Part shown: piece after piece, positions 24,266 to 35,815 of the stretch
Layout of the letters: each line of letters opens with the position of its first letter
How positions within the stretch are numbered: the first letter of the stretch is position 1
Assembly: GCA_004352715.1 (NCBI GenBank)
Contig: SCFE01000018.1
Span: forward strand, 897,818 to 961,817
Source: Hofstenia miamia
Taxonomy: Eukaryota > Xenacoelomorpha > Acoela
Direction of reading: 5' to 3'
Length of the DNA stretch: 64,000 bases
The notes under the pieces: generated by a model
Databases searched by the model: none
Seen by the model: only the letters and a program-made list of their open reading frames with translations
Told to the model about the DNA's origin: nothing
Translations under genes and position numbers: made by a program

Positions 24266-25095
24266 GAGTCGGGTTGTCGAATCACGAGTGTGCATTTGTT
24301 AGCCAATAAAATAAAGCCTCGCGAGCACACCTTGCAAAGGCTATTTCGCATTGCTCTCTACGCAATTATGGTAAGCTGTTTTAGTGTTTTCAAAACAAAA
24401 CATTACGCAAAGCCTCGTGCTGTTCTTTGTTAATATAGCATAACATGGAATGTGTGTCTAATTAAAATGGTATATATATATATATATATATATACATTTT
24501 ACGTTAAAACTTAATCTTGGAATGTGCGTGTCATCGTAAAATTATGCTTGCTGAATGATAAAATAAATACGTCATTGGGCTTGATGATATGATAAATGAA
24601 TATGAAATGTCACGGGTACACCAAGCAAAAGCGAAAAACAAAGCAGAACACTCGAACTATTAAAGCGAAATTTGTTTAATAGAGAAGACCACGGAGCACT
24701 TAAACCCGTTTAATGTACTCTACACTAATTCTGATAACCCTGCCGTGAAATTATCAAACTGGTTGCCAGTCTAGTCGTGAAAACGTCAGCCTTTTCCAAC
24801 TGTTCAACACGGATTTAAGTGAAACATGATTCATGTTTCATGCCCACATAATCCCAAGAGATCGAAATTGTCGCTAAATACAATCATTTATTTAATTATA
24901 TTGTGCAGCATCTTAAAAATGTTTTTTCACACTACATGTGTATATTTTTTCCAAGTTTAGTGTTACAATTTAGGTTTTTGCCTCACTATCAATAATTCAA
25001 TGATTTATAGATTTCAATTTCCTTTGAATTTTTTGTGCAGACATTTAATTTGCCCCTGTTTAGGGAGTCATTGGAATTTTCTTCATCAATATTCA

Positions 25096-25139
<44 letters not shown>

Positions 25140-28100
25140 GAAAAAATTTACTTTGTGAAATATTGGAATCCAGATTTTTCTTGCATTCCATTACTTGACA
25201 GATTTCTTGAATTTCAAAAGCTGCAATGTGCCTAATATAAATACCAAGTGTCTCGTTTAATTTAGTAATATATTGTAAATTGTAATTTAGTAGTATATTG
25301 TAAACTAAATTTTGAAAAAGGAAAATTTTTAACCTCTAAACAGGGACATAGAATTAGAGCTAAATGTTTTTTACTTAAAAATGGAAATTAAATTTCTGTG
25401 ATTTTGCCCATATACTGTAGACATGTAATGATTTGTTTTAGAAATTTTTATAGCAAAACATCATCCTTAAATGCTCTTTAAGCAACATATCTCTACATGA
25501 AAATTTATACTTCCAAAAAATCATTTGAAGCTTAGTTCCCAATCCCAACTTTAAAAATAGAAGCGCAAAAATTCGAAAAATCTGAGGGGCGAGATTTGGG
25601 TATGAACTTTTTCTCTAAGGAGATTAATGTTGGCCAGATCAAAACTGTCGCAAAAAGGCTTTTTAAATAGATAAAGTACTTTTTTTGATTAGCCATTTTT
25701 GTGATTAGCTGTTTCTTATTAAGCGTAAACATTTTTTTTAACGTTTTGTTAGTTTTTTCAAATATTCTTTTCATATTTCCGTCAATAATTTAGGCTGCTT
25801 TCATAAGGTTATTGTTGAATTTTAAAATATTTTGGTTTGGAGTCCATCCCAGGACAAAGTCCCCCCACAGATGATTTGTCCATCTTTTTTTTATCAAATA
25901 TATATATAATGTTATATTAGTAGTAATCTGGAATTACTTTAAATTATACTTTATACATATATTTAGAAAGTATAAAAGCCTTTGTTTTATTTAAATATAA
26001 TAGAACAAGTGAATTTAAGACTGATAGCTTGTTTTTCGTGTTGTACCACCTAGCTTTTCAATATCTTTGTCCAAAACCTCCTTCAATAGAATGTTTTTCA
26101 TTAAACAAACGACTTCCCTCCCTCTCTACTTCAGCGAGCATCTCTATTAACACCTTCATAGCTTTACACACACGTACACCCACGAGTTTTACTTTGAAAA
26201 CATGCACATTTTCGCAAACAATAACATTTACTGCCAACGAGTAAGTTCTTGCAGAAACTTGGCAGAATGGCAAGATACATATCAAAGTATTTACAGTATG
26301 TAAAACGAGAGGCTTTTTCTAATATTTTGAATTTTTTTATTATAATAAAAAAACACTACTCGCTAGTTAAAAATATTTTAATAAACTATCGATAGCAATC
26401 TTTTAAAACCAATTAATAAAAACTGAACAGCTGTTTGGGCACTTTGTTTTGCGGCATGTGCAAGCGATTCTCAATTCGGTACGTTATATAAATTTATTAA
26501 CAAACTTTTTCTGAGATTTCAGTGCATAGGTTTAAATCTATGTCTTCTACATCACAAATCTAGATATGCTAGACAATTAGAAATTGCAGAGGACTTTGTA
26601 TATTGCAGAAAGAATCCTTTGAAATAATGTATAGTGGTTTACTTATGCAATGCCAATTTTTACAATACCTAATCAGTTAGTAAACAATAGGGCTTATACA
26701 TGCTGTTTTACTACTTTGAAATTGTCCGAGTATTTTTTCAACAGTGATTTTAAATAGGCTCGGATTTATATGAGAAGTGAATAAAACGTATGTTTTACGC
26801 ATGTTTGACCTGAATTTGTTTTTAAACAATTTTCATGCGTATAGCGCATATTTAAAGGAAAGTTAAATAATAAATAGAATATCTTAGCGTAAATTGCTGC
26901 GTTATTGTTGCTTGACGCTGGTTCAAGTTTCCGCCACGTCTGTATCTCGAAGGATTTTGCAACTATCCTCAAATGAGGTTTATCCATTGGGCCCCCTTGT
27001 TTCCGCTGTATACCGAGGGTTTTGTCAACGATGAGACAAATCCAAATCCTACAACTGATGCCTTTGACAATTTAAAACTTCAGTGTATATACTATTGGTT
27101 TATACAAATTACAAAAGACATTTCCGCGTATATTTTTAAAGCATATTTCGCAATATATCATTTAGCTAAGCTTCGAAACATTGATCAAGTAAATTTGTTG
27201 ATCGATAGCTTTTGGAAATCATTCTTTCAATTTCTGTTCTTGAGATATTACAATCGCTTCAAGATCACAACTTAAACTACGCATGTTTCCAATAAATTTT
27301 TAACCCGTAGTTCTTCGGAAGGCACAATTTTGAGATTTTTTGATTCTTTTATATTCTTTGAAAAAATTACTTTGCAGTTTTTATGGCTTTGATTTTGAAC
27401 ATGTTAACAAGGACTGAATGAGATAATGTTGTGAAAACCAACATTGCTCGAACTCTTAAAACAACAAAAAATATATCTCCATTTGTACAACTTTAATAAA
27501 TTCCCTGTCTTCGAGGTTTGTTTAAAATCTGTTTGTTGCAAATCAAGATTCAGAATGATTCCTAGATTGAATTAAAAAGATTCTTATAAACTACAATGGA
27601 CATTATTTTTAAAAGGTTTCAGGATGAATTAATGTGTCCAATTCAAGTACATACTAAATATTTTTCTTGGCTCAATTGCAAGTTTTTCCATAAGGGGCGT
27701 GTAAAGTAAATCAGAGTGCTAGAATAAATTTTAAAAGCACAAAATTAAAAAACCTTCGTCCAATCATCCACTTTTTATTACACCATTTACAACCACAATC
27801 TCCAGTATGTGTAGGGGGGTTAAACTTATCGACTTTATTTTTGTATTTTTCGGCCTAATTAATCCACCTTAGAGAACAAGAAAATTGACCTAAAATAATT
27901 AGCTTGCAGAAGCTGCTTTTCATAGCATGCTCTGCTCTCACACACATTGCACAATACACGGCGGCAATTATTAGTTTAGTGACATTAATCTCAAGTTGTT
28001 TGTTATTCAGTTTGCATCATTTTTACATGTGCGGACAACGGTTTCGCGCGCATTGTAATAAACTAAAATTGCTAAAAGCGATGCTATCCTGGAAATTTAT

Positions 28101-28784
28101 GTCAAAACTTTTGTCTGGTTTTTGTGCTTAAACAAAAACCTAGCCAAATGTTTGGACAAAAATCGCCAGTTTATCAACCCCACACTTAATATGCAATTTT
28201 GTTTAAAGAACAACAGAAGTACATAAAACGAATTTAAACCCGATTTTAAAAGTTTTGTGAAACAATAATAGCGCTTTTTCGACTTAGTCGATCTTACGAC
28301 TTAATCAATTTTATGACCACCCTAGTTCTGTACTTCAATTCTTCATATAATTGGCCCAATAGAATCAAGTCCTTCTCTTCTAGCTGTGCTCACATGATTG
28401 TTTGGTACACACCGGCTATTTTCAGTTAAATGGGGTGTGTTTGCACTCCTAACGCTTATTTAAAATATGTACTCAATGCATTGTGTTCGAGGTAATTACT
28501 TCAATATTAGCCTAGATTACACTCTTTGAATCACATGAGTGATTACATTAATTTGTAGGCATCACGTGAGTGGACACTTTCGTATTGTCTCGTCTGCATG
28601 TTTTCGCTTAATGTTAAAAGAACCTAGTCTACCATTACAATTGAGTCATCTCTCCATTAACTTAATTTTAATTATGTTTCTATTAGTGTTTATGTTTAGT
28701 AGTGCAATCTAAATAGTCCAGAAAGATTTTGAGGGAAAATTCTGTAACAATATCTAGAAATAAACAAAATGTACTTTTGAGGGA
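24266..28784. other. Unassigned intergenic region with TA repeats
   Basis: No gene recognised across 4.5 kb. TA repeats lie at about 24468-24494 and 25098-25132. Frames at 26029-26244, 26973-27275 (100 codons) and 27904-28131 have no domain I know and no splice or start context that would support them. Confidence 0.4.
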
Positions 28785-29802
28785 TCCCCTCACCTAAATA
28801 ATTGCAAAAATTGCTAATTTATCAACATAATGATATAATAACCTTAACCCTAACCCAAACCATATCATAACCCATAACCGTAACTCCAAACCTAACTCTA
28901 ACCATATCCCTAACTCAGACTTGTTAACGAGTCGAGTCGAGCTTGAGCGTCGAATTGGATATACAACGAGCCCAAAACGAGCCTTTTTTAAGCAAAGAAA
29001 ATTTATAGTTCTGCTTGTTGATTTGATTATGCAGATTTTTCTTATTTTTTCATTCAATATGCCGTTCCTTTAATCATATTGTATAAATGTTTATTAAATA
29101 ATAGAATGATATGTAAAAATTCCGACAGCGCAATATTTTTAAAAAATATGGAGCTGAAACGAGCCTCATTGAAAGATTATATATGACGATACCAGACGAA
29201 CTTACTCAAATTTCAATCTATCAGAGCTTAGAAATTTCGCCTCGTTGATAAGTCTGCCCTAACCCTAAGCCTAACCGAAGACATAACCTTAAACACAACT
29301 CAAACTTTAAGCTAAATTCTACCCCAAACTATGTTATTCATCATGATAGAGCGGACTCGATGAAAAATATTCATTTTGAATTGTGTGAACAAAACAAAGC
29401 CTTTTACTTTTAGGAAGGCTTTGAAAAAAAGTAAGTACACGAAAAAATGTGAGGGAAAAGGCGCTGTATTGATTGAATAAACATTGCTAAATTTTATAAT
29501 TGTTTTGTAAACGAACAAAAGCCGCGTGGTTGAAACACTAATTATCATTTTAATAGTAGTACATTATAATATTTAATAATTCATGTTGAAACTTACTGAT
29601 ATTAATAATAAATTTGCATATTCTTTCTACATAATGTTTGGGGTATGGTTTGGGTTAGAGTTAGGACTAAGGTGTGGGTTGGCTTAGTTTAGGGTTAGGG
29701 TTATGGTTTGGGTTAGGGTAAAGGTTACGGTTAGCGTTAGGACTATATTTATTATATTGATATAACTTAATAGAATATTTTTGCAATTATTTGAATGGGG
29801 GA
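28785..29802. mobile_element. Foldback-like element with telomere-like arrays in its arms
   Basis: The outer ends are inverted repeats: left TCCCCTCACC then AAATAATTGCAAAAAT (28785-28811), right the complement of TCCCCC then AAATAATTGCAAAAAT ending at 29802. Inside each end lies a degenerate array: CCCTAA orientation at about 28840-28915 and 29257-29300, TTAGGG orientation at about 29650-29745, so the arrays themselves are inverted. Near the inner edges ACCCCAAAC (29321-29330) and its complement (29636-29646) extend the pairing. A MITE (28916-29256) sits in the left array. No coding content. Confidence 0.65.
28916..29256. mobile_element. MITE with CAGACTTG ends, second copy
   Basis: Left end CAGACTTGTTAACGAG and right end CTCGTTGATAAGTCTG are inverted repeats and match the ends of the element at 20571-21118; both copies share gagcc-rich subterminal motifs and a cattaat/tatggagctgaaacgagcctcatt-like interior. 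Flanks ccctaact and ccctaacc could be a target duplication but the host is itself a CCCTAA-type array, so this is not decisive. Confidence 0.75.
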
Positions 29803-30039
29803 GATAACGCAAACGTACGAAACAAAATAAACAGAAAATGGACTAAAATCGTAAAATTCTGATTTCATTTTGTCAATAGAGCATATAGCCAAGAGCTCTT
29901 GGTTGAAGAAATGAAATCAGTTGAGCATATTTCTACTATTGCTGTGGCTGCTGGCGAATTCCTCAGCAAAGCAGTCTAAATCCACTTCTTTGTCTAGATT
30001 TCTCTCGATATATAATCTATTCGATGTCATTTCGCAAAT
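29803..30039. other. Unassigned spacer before the non-LTR element
   Basis: Short region without recognisable features; may be the 5' untranslated or truncated start of the following retroelement. Confidence 0.4.
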
Positions 30040-30214
30040 CTAAGCTAATCAGCACACAACAGCTGGAAAGCAGTAACTGAGGTTCGTAAATCTAAAAGAA
30101 ACTCTGGGATAAACAGCATTGTCGCGTCTTTTCCTTTCATCGGCGATGCCATAGAAAAGCTTGCTGACAATCTTGAAGACATCACCGCACCTGATACAAT
30201 TCGAGACAACGAAA

Positions 30215-30441
30215 CATACTTTGAATATATTGAAGATGATGACTGGCTACCGCTCATCACCGAATACGAAGCCTATCAGTTCTTATCACATCTCAATGAC
30301 AAAAAAGCGTCAGGCAACGATGGCATCCCTACCATACTTTATCGTAACGCCGCCCACATTCTAGCTGCTCCCATCGCTCACATGGTAAACTGCTCCATCT
30401 GGAACCGCACTGTTCCATCCGCCTGGAAAGAAGCTATTGTC
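30215..30441 (+). repeat. Duplicate of 30653-30879 across an assembly gap
   Basis: 227 bp of RT coding sequence are repeated at an offset of 438, with only a few substitutions (for example catggtaaac versus catgataaac). The copies flank the 211-N gap. An assembly artefact or a collapsed pair of alleles is the simplest reading. Confidence 0.9.
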
Positions 30442-30652
30442 NNNNNNNNNNNNNNNNNNNNNNNNNNNNNNNNNNNNNNNNNNNNNNNNNNNNNNNNNNN
30501 NNNNNNNNNNNNNNNNNNNNNNNNNNNNNNNNNNNNNNNNNNNNNNNNNNNNNNNNNNNNNNNNNNNNNNNNNNNNNNNNNNNNNNNNNNNNNNNNNNNN
30601 NNNNNNNNNNNNNNNNNNNNNNNNNNNNNNNNNNNNNNNNNNNNNNNNNNNN
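30442..30652. other. Assembly gap (211 N)
   Basis: N run inside the non-LTR reverse transcriptase, flanked by duplicated sequence. Confidence 0.99.
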
Positions 30653-31905
30653 CATACTTTGAATATATTGAAGATGATGACTGGCTACCGCTCATCACCG
30701 AATACGAAGCCTATCAGTTCTTATCACATCTCAATGACAAAAAAGCGTCAGGCAACGATGGCATCCCTACCATACTTTATCGTAACGCCGCCCACATTCT
30801 AGCTGCTCCCATCGCTCACATGATAAACTGCTCCATCTGGAACCGCATTGTTCCATCCGCCTGGAAAGAAGCTATTGTCAGTTTCCTCCCCAAAAGCAGC
30901 CCTCCGAACATAAACGAGCTACGACCTCTATCACTGCTGTCAGTTCCCTCCAAATACCTCGAATAAGTTATACTAATGATACCCGCACAGTGCTTTACTC
31001 GCATATATCTCATAACCAGTTCGTGCAAAATCGTCCACCTGCGCAGCCCTCACTGTTCTCTTGAATAACATCACCGAATTTCTAGACGATCCCGCCTTTC
31101 TTGGCGTCATCTTGCAGTCTTTCGATTTCAGCAAAGCATTCGATACAATTCCCCACAAAAAATTACTTGCTAAACTCAGTAACCTAAAATTACCAAAGGG
31201 ATTCGTCAAACTCATTTCTAATTACTTGTCAGATCGTACGTTCCGTGTCAAGTTCGGCATCCAGCTTAACAGCCGCAGAAGCTTACGCCGCGGTGTTCCA
31301 CAAGGGTCGCTCCTAGGACCTGTCCTTTTTCTGCTATATGTGGAAGATCTCCAGTGCTCAACGCCAAATAACATCATGATGAAATATGCGGACGATACCC
31401 GCCGATCCGCTGCAACACTCGACCCTTCAATACCGATTATAGCAATATTCAACGCTTTTGCTACGACAACGACGTCGTCTTGAACAAATCTAAATGCAAG
31501 CAGATGATTTTCGGAAAAAACGATGGCGATTTACCTGACGACATTTCTATAGTCAGTTCCCTAAAGTGTTTGGGTGTAATACTATCACGCGATTTAAAGT
31601 GGAACGATCATATCAGCTACATCACGAGGAAAGCCTCTCAAAGACTATACTGCCTTAGAACTCTAAAAAGCTGTACTGATAACATCACAATAAATAGCAT
31701 CTTTCTTAGCACCAGCGTAAGCATTCTGGACTATTGCTCACCAGTCTTCACTGTACTACCTAATTATCTTAACGCTAGATTGCAAAGAATCTGTGACAGA
31801 GCACAGCGCATTATGACTGGTCATAGACTCGCGACGTATCCACCTCGGTGCTCGTCTTTTCAAAACAGCGGTTTCTCATCCCAGTCATGCTTTACATAGT
31901 ATCCT

Positions 31906-34900
31906 TCCGGACACATTGCCCTATAATGGGAAATTCCGCGTACGCCGCCTTAAATCAAGCCAACATGCTCGCCAGTTCATTCCTTTTTTTACAAAGTATT
32001 TTAATAACTAATGGATGTTTTTATAAATATACGATTTCTTTATTTCTTTCTTTCTTGTAACTAATATATTTTTGCATGAAGCGCTGGCAAACGGGGAATG
32101 TTATTAGGAGTAGGCAATCAAATGCAGTCTTGTATGAAGACAAAAGTGACAGACCTGTATGAAGAATCTTGGCTGATCCAACTCTTTGTATAATTTGATT
32201 TGTTTATGACTGTTAAGTGACCAACCACAAAGTGGAAGGGCTAAGTGAGCCATGCTCGCCACTCCCCATTAAAAACGCGCATGTTCAAACCTTAGTTACA
32301 ATCTTGGAGGTCCATGCACTAGTGTTTTGCGGGTGGAGCTTGGCTGACCACATTTCTAAAAAATTATAAGGACCTACACTCACTTTGAATAAAAATCATT
32401 ATAATTGCAAGAACCCTGTTGAATTCTATTTGGATGTCAAAACAAAATATACGGCCGCTAAAAATCGTGATTTGGAAATTGGAGCTGTGGCCGTTCGTTA
32501 GCCGCGGCCAAACCCAAAAATCAATACCAGGCACTTCTAAACAATTTTAGCACCCCATTATCTGCACGTCGTAAATATTTTAGTGACATTACATATCTTC
32601 TTATTTAGATTTCTTGGGTATCAAAATCTTCGAATTTTCACTCTAATTTACTATTTGTTAAACAAAAAGGGTTTCAGGAGCAATCAACAGTGTCTGAAAA
32701 CGCACTCCTCTACATTTCATTAAAACAAAATTTGAATGTCTATAATATGTCAAATTTAAAAACTTTAAGTCAACATTCGCATATAGTTGGGTGTACATCT
32801 CTCATAGGAATAGTCTTGTACATCGTTCCAGAATTGGCTCCATTTTTGCTTTGACCCTGTGAGTGTGGGTTTTGTAGGAATAGTAGTAAATTGTCTATTT
32901 TAATATTCTTATTATCCTCTTTATAAACTAAGTATGCATATTGGAAGAATTACCTAAAAATTTCCCATCAAAAAAGATTAGAGGATATTAATTTAGATAT
33001 TTGTTTTTTATTTTAATTACTTTCATACCAAAAATTTACCAAAATGCACTTTCCTTTTTAAATAAAAATGTTTCCTATAAAAATGAATTCCCTGAATAAG
33101 AACACTGTTGAATTGAAAACTTTGGAATTAATCCAAACTCTACTATCATTTATCAATGATGTCAAACGTCAACCATGATATTAAATTTATAAACTTAGGC
33201 CCAAATGTTCTTTAAGCAAGTAAGCCTATATTCAATTTTGATATTAGATAACAAAGTAAATGTCTAAGGTGAAAACAAGTATTTAAATGCTGGAATTCGC
33301 ACGCTTTTTTATTTTCTAAAACTACAACGAATTATTTGTAATTCCTACAAAGACTTTCCTCGAAATCCTTTCTGATAATCGTAGTGATTTAATTGTTGGA
33401 AGCAATAAGAAGTACTACACTTTCTCCAAAATAAGCTTTGATATTTCCTCGGATGTTATGTTCCGCCTTAATACAGCAGACAGTTTTACAATCATCGTAA
33501 AAGTTCTGATTATACTGCCCTCTAATGGAAAAACGCCCTATGTACATATTTCATTGTTTACAGGAAATATAGCTTTTCAGTTTTCTTCCTGCTAACCTCA
33601 TGTATAATACTAGTTTCAATTTTTCCTTGTAGTCAATTATAATTATGGGTGTATAACATTCTTATTGGGGTTGTACAGGTAAAACTACTTAGCTATGTTA
33701 ATTCGATCATTTTTCCATTTAGATTGGCTCCTCCTACTGAACTTAGGTCGCTTGATATTTCTGTCTGCTATATATATATATATATATATATATATNNNNN
33801 NNNNNNNNNNNNNNNNNNNNNNNNNNNNNNNNNNNNNNNNNNNNNNNNNNNNNNNNNNNNNNNNNNNNNNNNNNNNNNNNNNNNNNNNNNNNNNNNNNNN
33901 NNNNNNNNNNNNNNNNNNNNNNNNNNNNNNNNNNNNNNNNNNNNNNNNNNNNNNNNNNNNNNNNNNNNNNNNNNNNNNNNNNNNNNNNNNNNNNNNTATA
34001 TATATATATATATATATATTGACTGACATATTGTCATTGTTGCATTTCTAGTTGGCATCATTGTATGGAGAAATGACCCAGTGCGGTGAACTAGGCATGT
34101 TTAAGACATGTGGTGTTTTAAGCACTGTTTAAATATGTTTTTTGCAATGTTTTTAAATGCTTTTTTCGAAGTTTTATAGAACATTTGGAAAATAATTGTT
34201 GTGATTCGTCCATTCCTACTTTCATAACTGATTTTAGTCCTGAAAAAGTAGCAAAACTTGCGTTTTGCTTACGTGTCAAACAAAAAATGAATGCTGATAA
34301 ATTTAATGTTTGCTACTATATGTATTTTCAGCTAAATTTTAGAATTTTTAAGTGGTTCTGTCTACGACAAAAAAACATTGTTTGTTTTAAACGTTTAAGA
34401 CCCTCATTTTGCAAATAAGGCAGTTTTCCTTTAATTCAATGTAGATGATGAAGTTACGGTATATCGCCTTTTATTATCTAAGAAATTCCCAATTTTTTTG
34501 AAGATTTTTAAATTATGTAGTGATAAAACACCTTTTTCTATTCCTATATTAATGCAGAAATCTCAACCTATGAATTTTTGTCACATAGTACTCTATATGA
34601 TATTGTTCATGAATTTTCATTCATATCAAACATGTTACATACTTTTAACGTACCGTTTTAAGCTCTATTGCAAATATTTTCCATTTAAGCTCAAGCAAAG
34701 CTTTTTACTTTGATGAATTTCTGATCGAAATAATTTTCAAAATATCTGTTTGGTATACACCCAAACATTTGTTTTGTCATAGACCAAGAACCATTTTAAA
34801 GTTGCAATCGTCAAAATTTTATTTGAAATTAGACAGAAATCAATGTAATTCATTTATCAGGAAAACATTATTGAAGCCAGGAATGGCAAACTATGTATAC

Positions 34901-35735
34901 GCATATCGATATCGATGCTTGATTGCTTTAGGAATAAATGTTCAAGATGGATTTTGTCAATTAATTTTGCAAGGGCCTCCAGCTAAATCGAGTCTCATTT
35001 GGTCTAAAAATGTAATCAAAGGATGAATTTATTCCTTCATTCTAAGACATAGCATCCCGTGTTGTAAAATCACTTTCAAATTATTTTGAACTACTAATAT
35101 TATATGTTATAAGCAAGTATAAAATGTGTTAGCATCTCTGATAGTTTTCGCATGGGGAAAATAATGTGAAAACTGCTTTAATTTAATATCGAGTTATACA
35201 CAGTTGACAAAGACTTCCAATCAACAGTTTCCTGTCCATAAATACAATAACGTGGAAAAATATGATTGAACTCATCAAAGCAGCGTAAAGCCACGCCCAT
35301 CGACTTTATCTCGTAAAAGTATGTGGATTAGGATTTAGAAATAAACGGTTATTTCATAATTTAAACAGTTTTAGTGCTTTCTATACAAAGGGTTCTTATT
35401 CAATAGGGACATGCGGAAGTTTAAAACCCTATATAGTATTCAACTCAGAATTCACACATAAACTTAAAAGAAAGTTTTTACATTTAAGTTGGATTGATGT
35501 TTAAAAGATAAGGATAAATAAAATAATATGTACAAAGTTAGACTCTTTAGGCAGCAATTGTGTATTTTATTCAAATTTGATTTCTCGCTTCCTTTCAGTT
35601 CTCAATTCCCGATGCGCTCATTCGCTTTAATTTATTTCAAATATTTGGGACATACAATAATGTCTGATTTACAAAAGTTAAGTGTGGAATACTGGAGGTA
35701 ATTTTTTATTACTAAAAGTAATCCGAGCAGAAGAA
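31906..35735. other. Unassigned intergenic region with TA repeat and gap
   Basis: Contains the probable tail of the retroelement (to about 32060), then no recognised gene. A TA repeat borders the 201-N gap at 33796-33996 on both sides. Frames at 34185-34418, 34498-34713 and 34769-35026 lie one after another on the + strand but have no family resemblance; they might be pieces of a decayed gene. Confidence 0.4.
33796..33996. other. Assembly gap (201 N)
   Basis: N run inside a TA dinucleotide repeat. Confidence 0.99.
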
Positions 35736-35815
35736 ATGCTTAAATTGATACTGACACTTCGCTTTCCGCTTTCGTCGTCTTATCTCACTCCATTAATCGA
35801 AGCCCGCTTCATCAC
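35736..35815 (+). CDS. Candidate first coding exon of the semaphorin (signal peptide)
   Basis: An ATG at 35736 opens an 80-nt segment, MLKLILTLRFPLSSSYLTPL then IEARFIT, that ends at a consensus splice donor (ATCAC|GTAAGTAG, GT at 35816). The segment is less AT-rich than its surroundings and its start is hydrophobic like a secretion signal. It ends in phase 2. The acceptor at 38859-38860 (tattctgcag) accepts phase 2 and would join it to CLYNFTYS of the Sema exon in frame. The intron would be about 3 kb and includes a gap. Without transcript data this remains a hypothesis; alternatives are given under the Sema exon. Confidence 0.3.

Larger units (their letters stand above)
30040..31905 (+). 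pseudogene. Non-LTR retrotransposon reverse transcriptase, frameshifted, 5' truncated
   Basis: The + strand encodes, in order, SHLNDKKASGNDGIPTILYR (palm entry, K.SG.DGIP), SFLPKSSPP then ELRPLSLLSVPSKYLE (the RPISLL block), FDFSKAFDTIPHKKLL (first catalytic Asp), RRGVPQGSLLGPVLFLLYVE (the G.PQGS.L.P block), MKYADDT (catalytic YADD, intact), and SLKCLGVILSRDLKWNDHIS (post-catalytic block). The fit is to Jockey/CR1/L2-like elements. A stop follows SKYLE near 30965, frames change near 31060 and 31480, and no endonuclease precedes it. The first 230 bp are repeated across the gap 30442-30652. Confidence 0.9.

Noticed and set aside
26973-27275. 100-codon open frame on the + strand
   Set aside because: No domain, no splice context and no similarity that I recognise; such lengths occur by chance in a window of this size.
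32200-32340. Possible SINE or tRNA-derived element near tgttcaaacc
   Set aside because: Only a B-box-like string is seen; no A box, tail or target duplication.
34185-35026. Three consecutive + strand frames
   Set aside because: They might be pieces of a decayed gene but share no recognisable motif; reported only as unassigned sequence.
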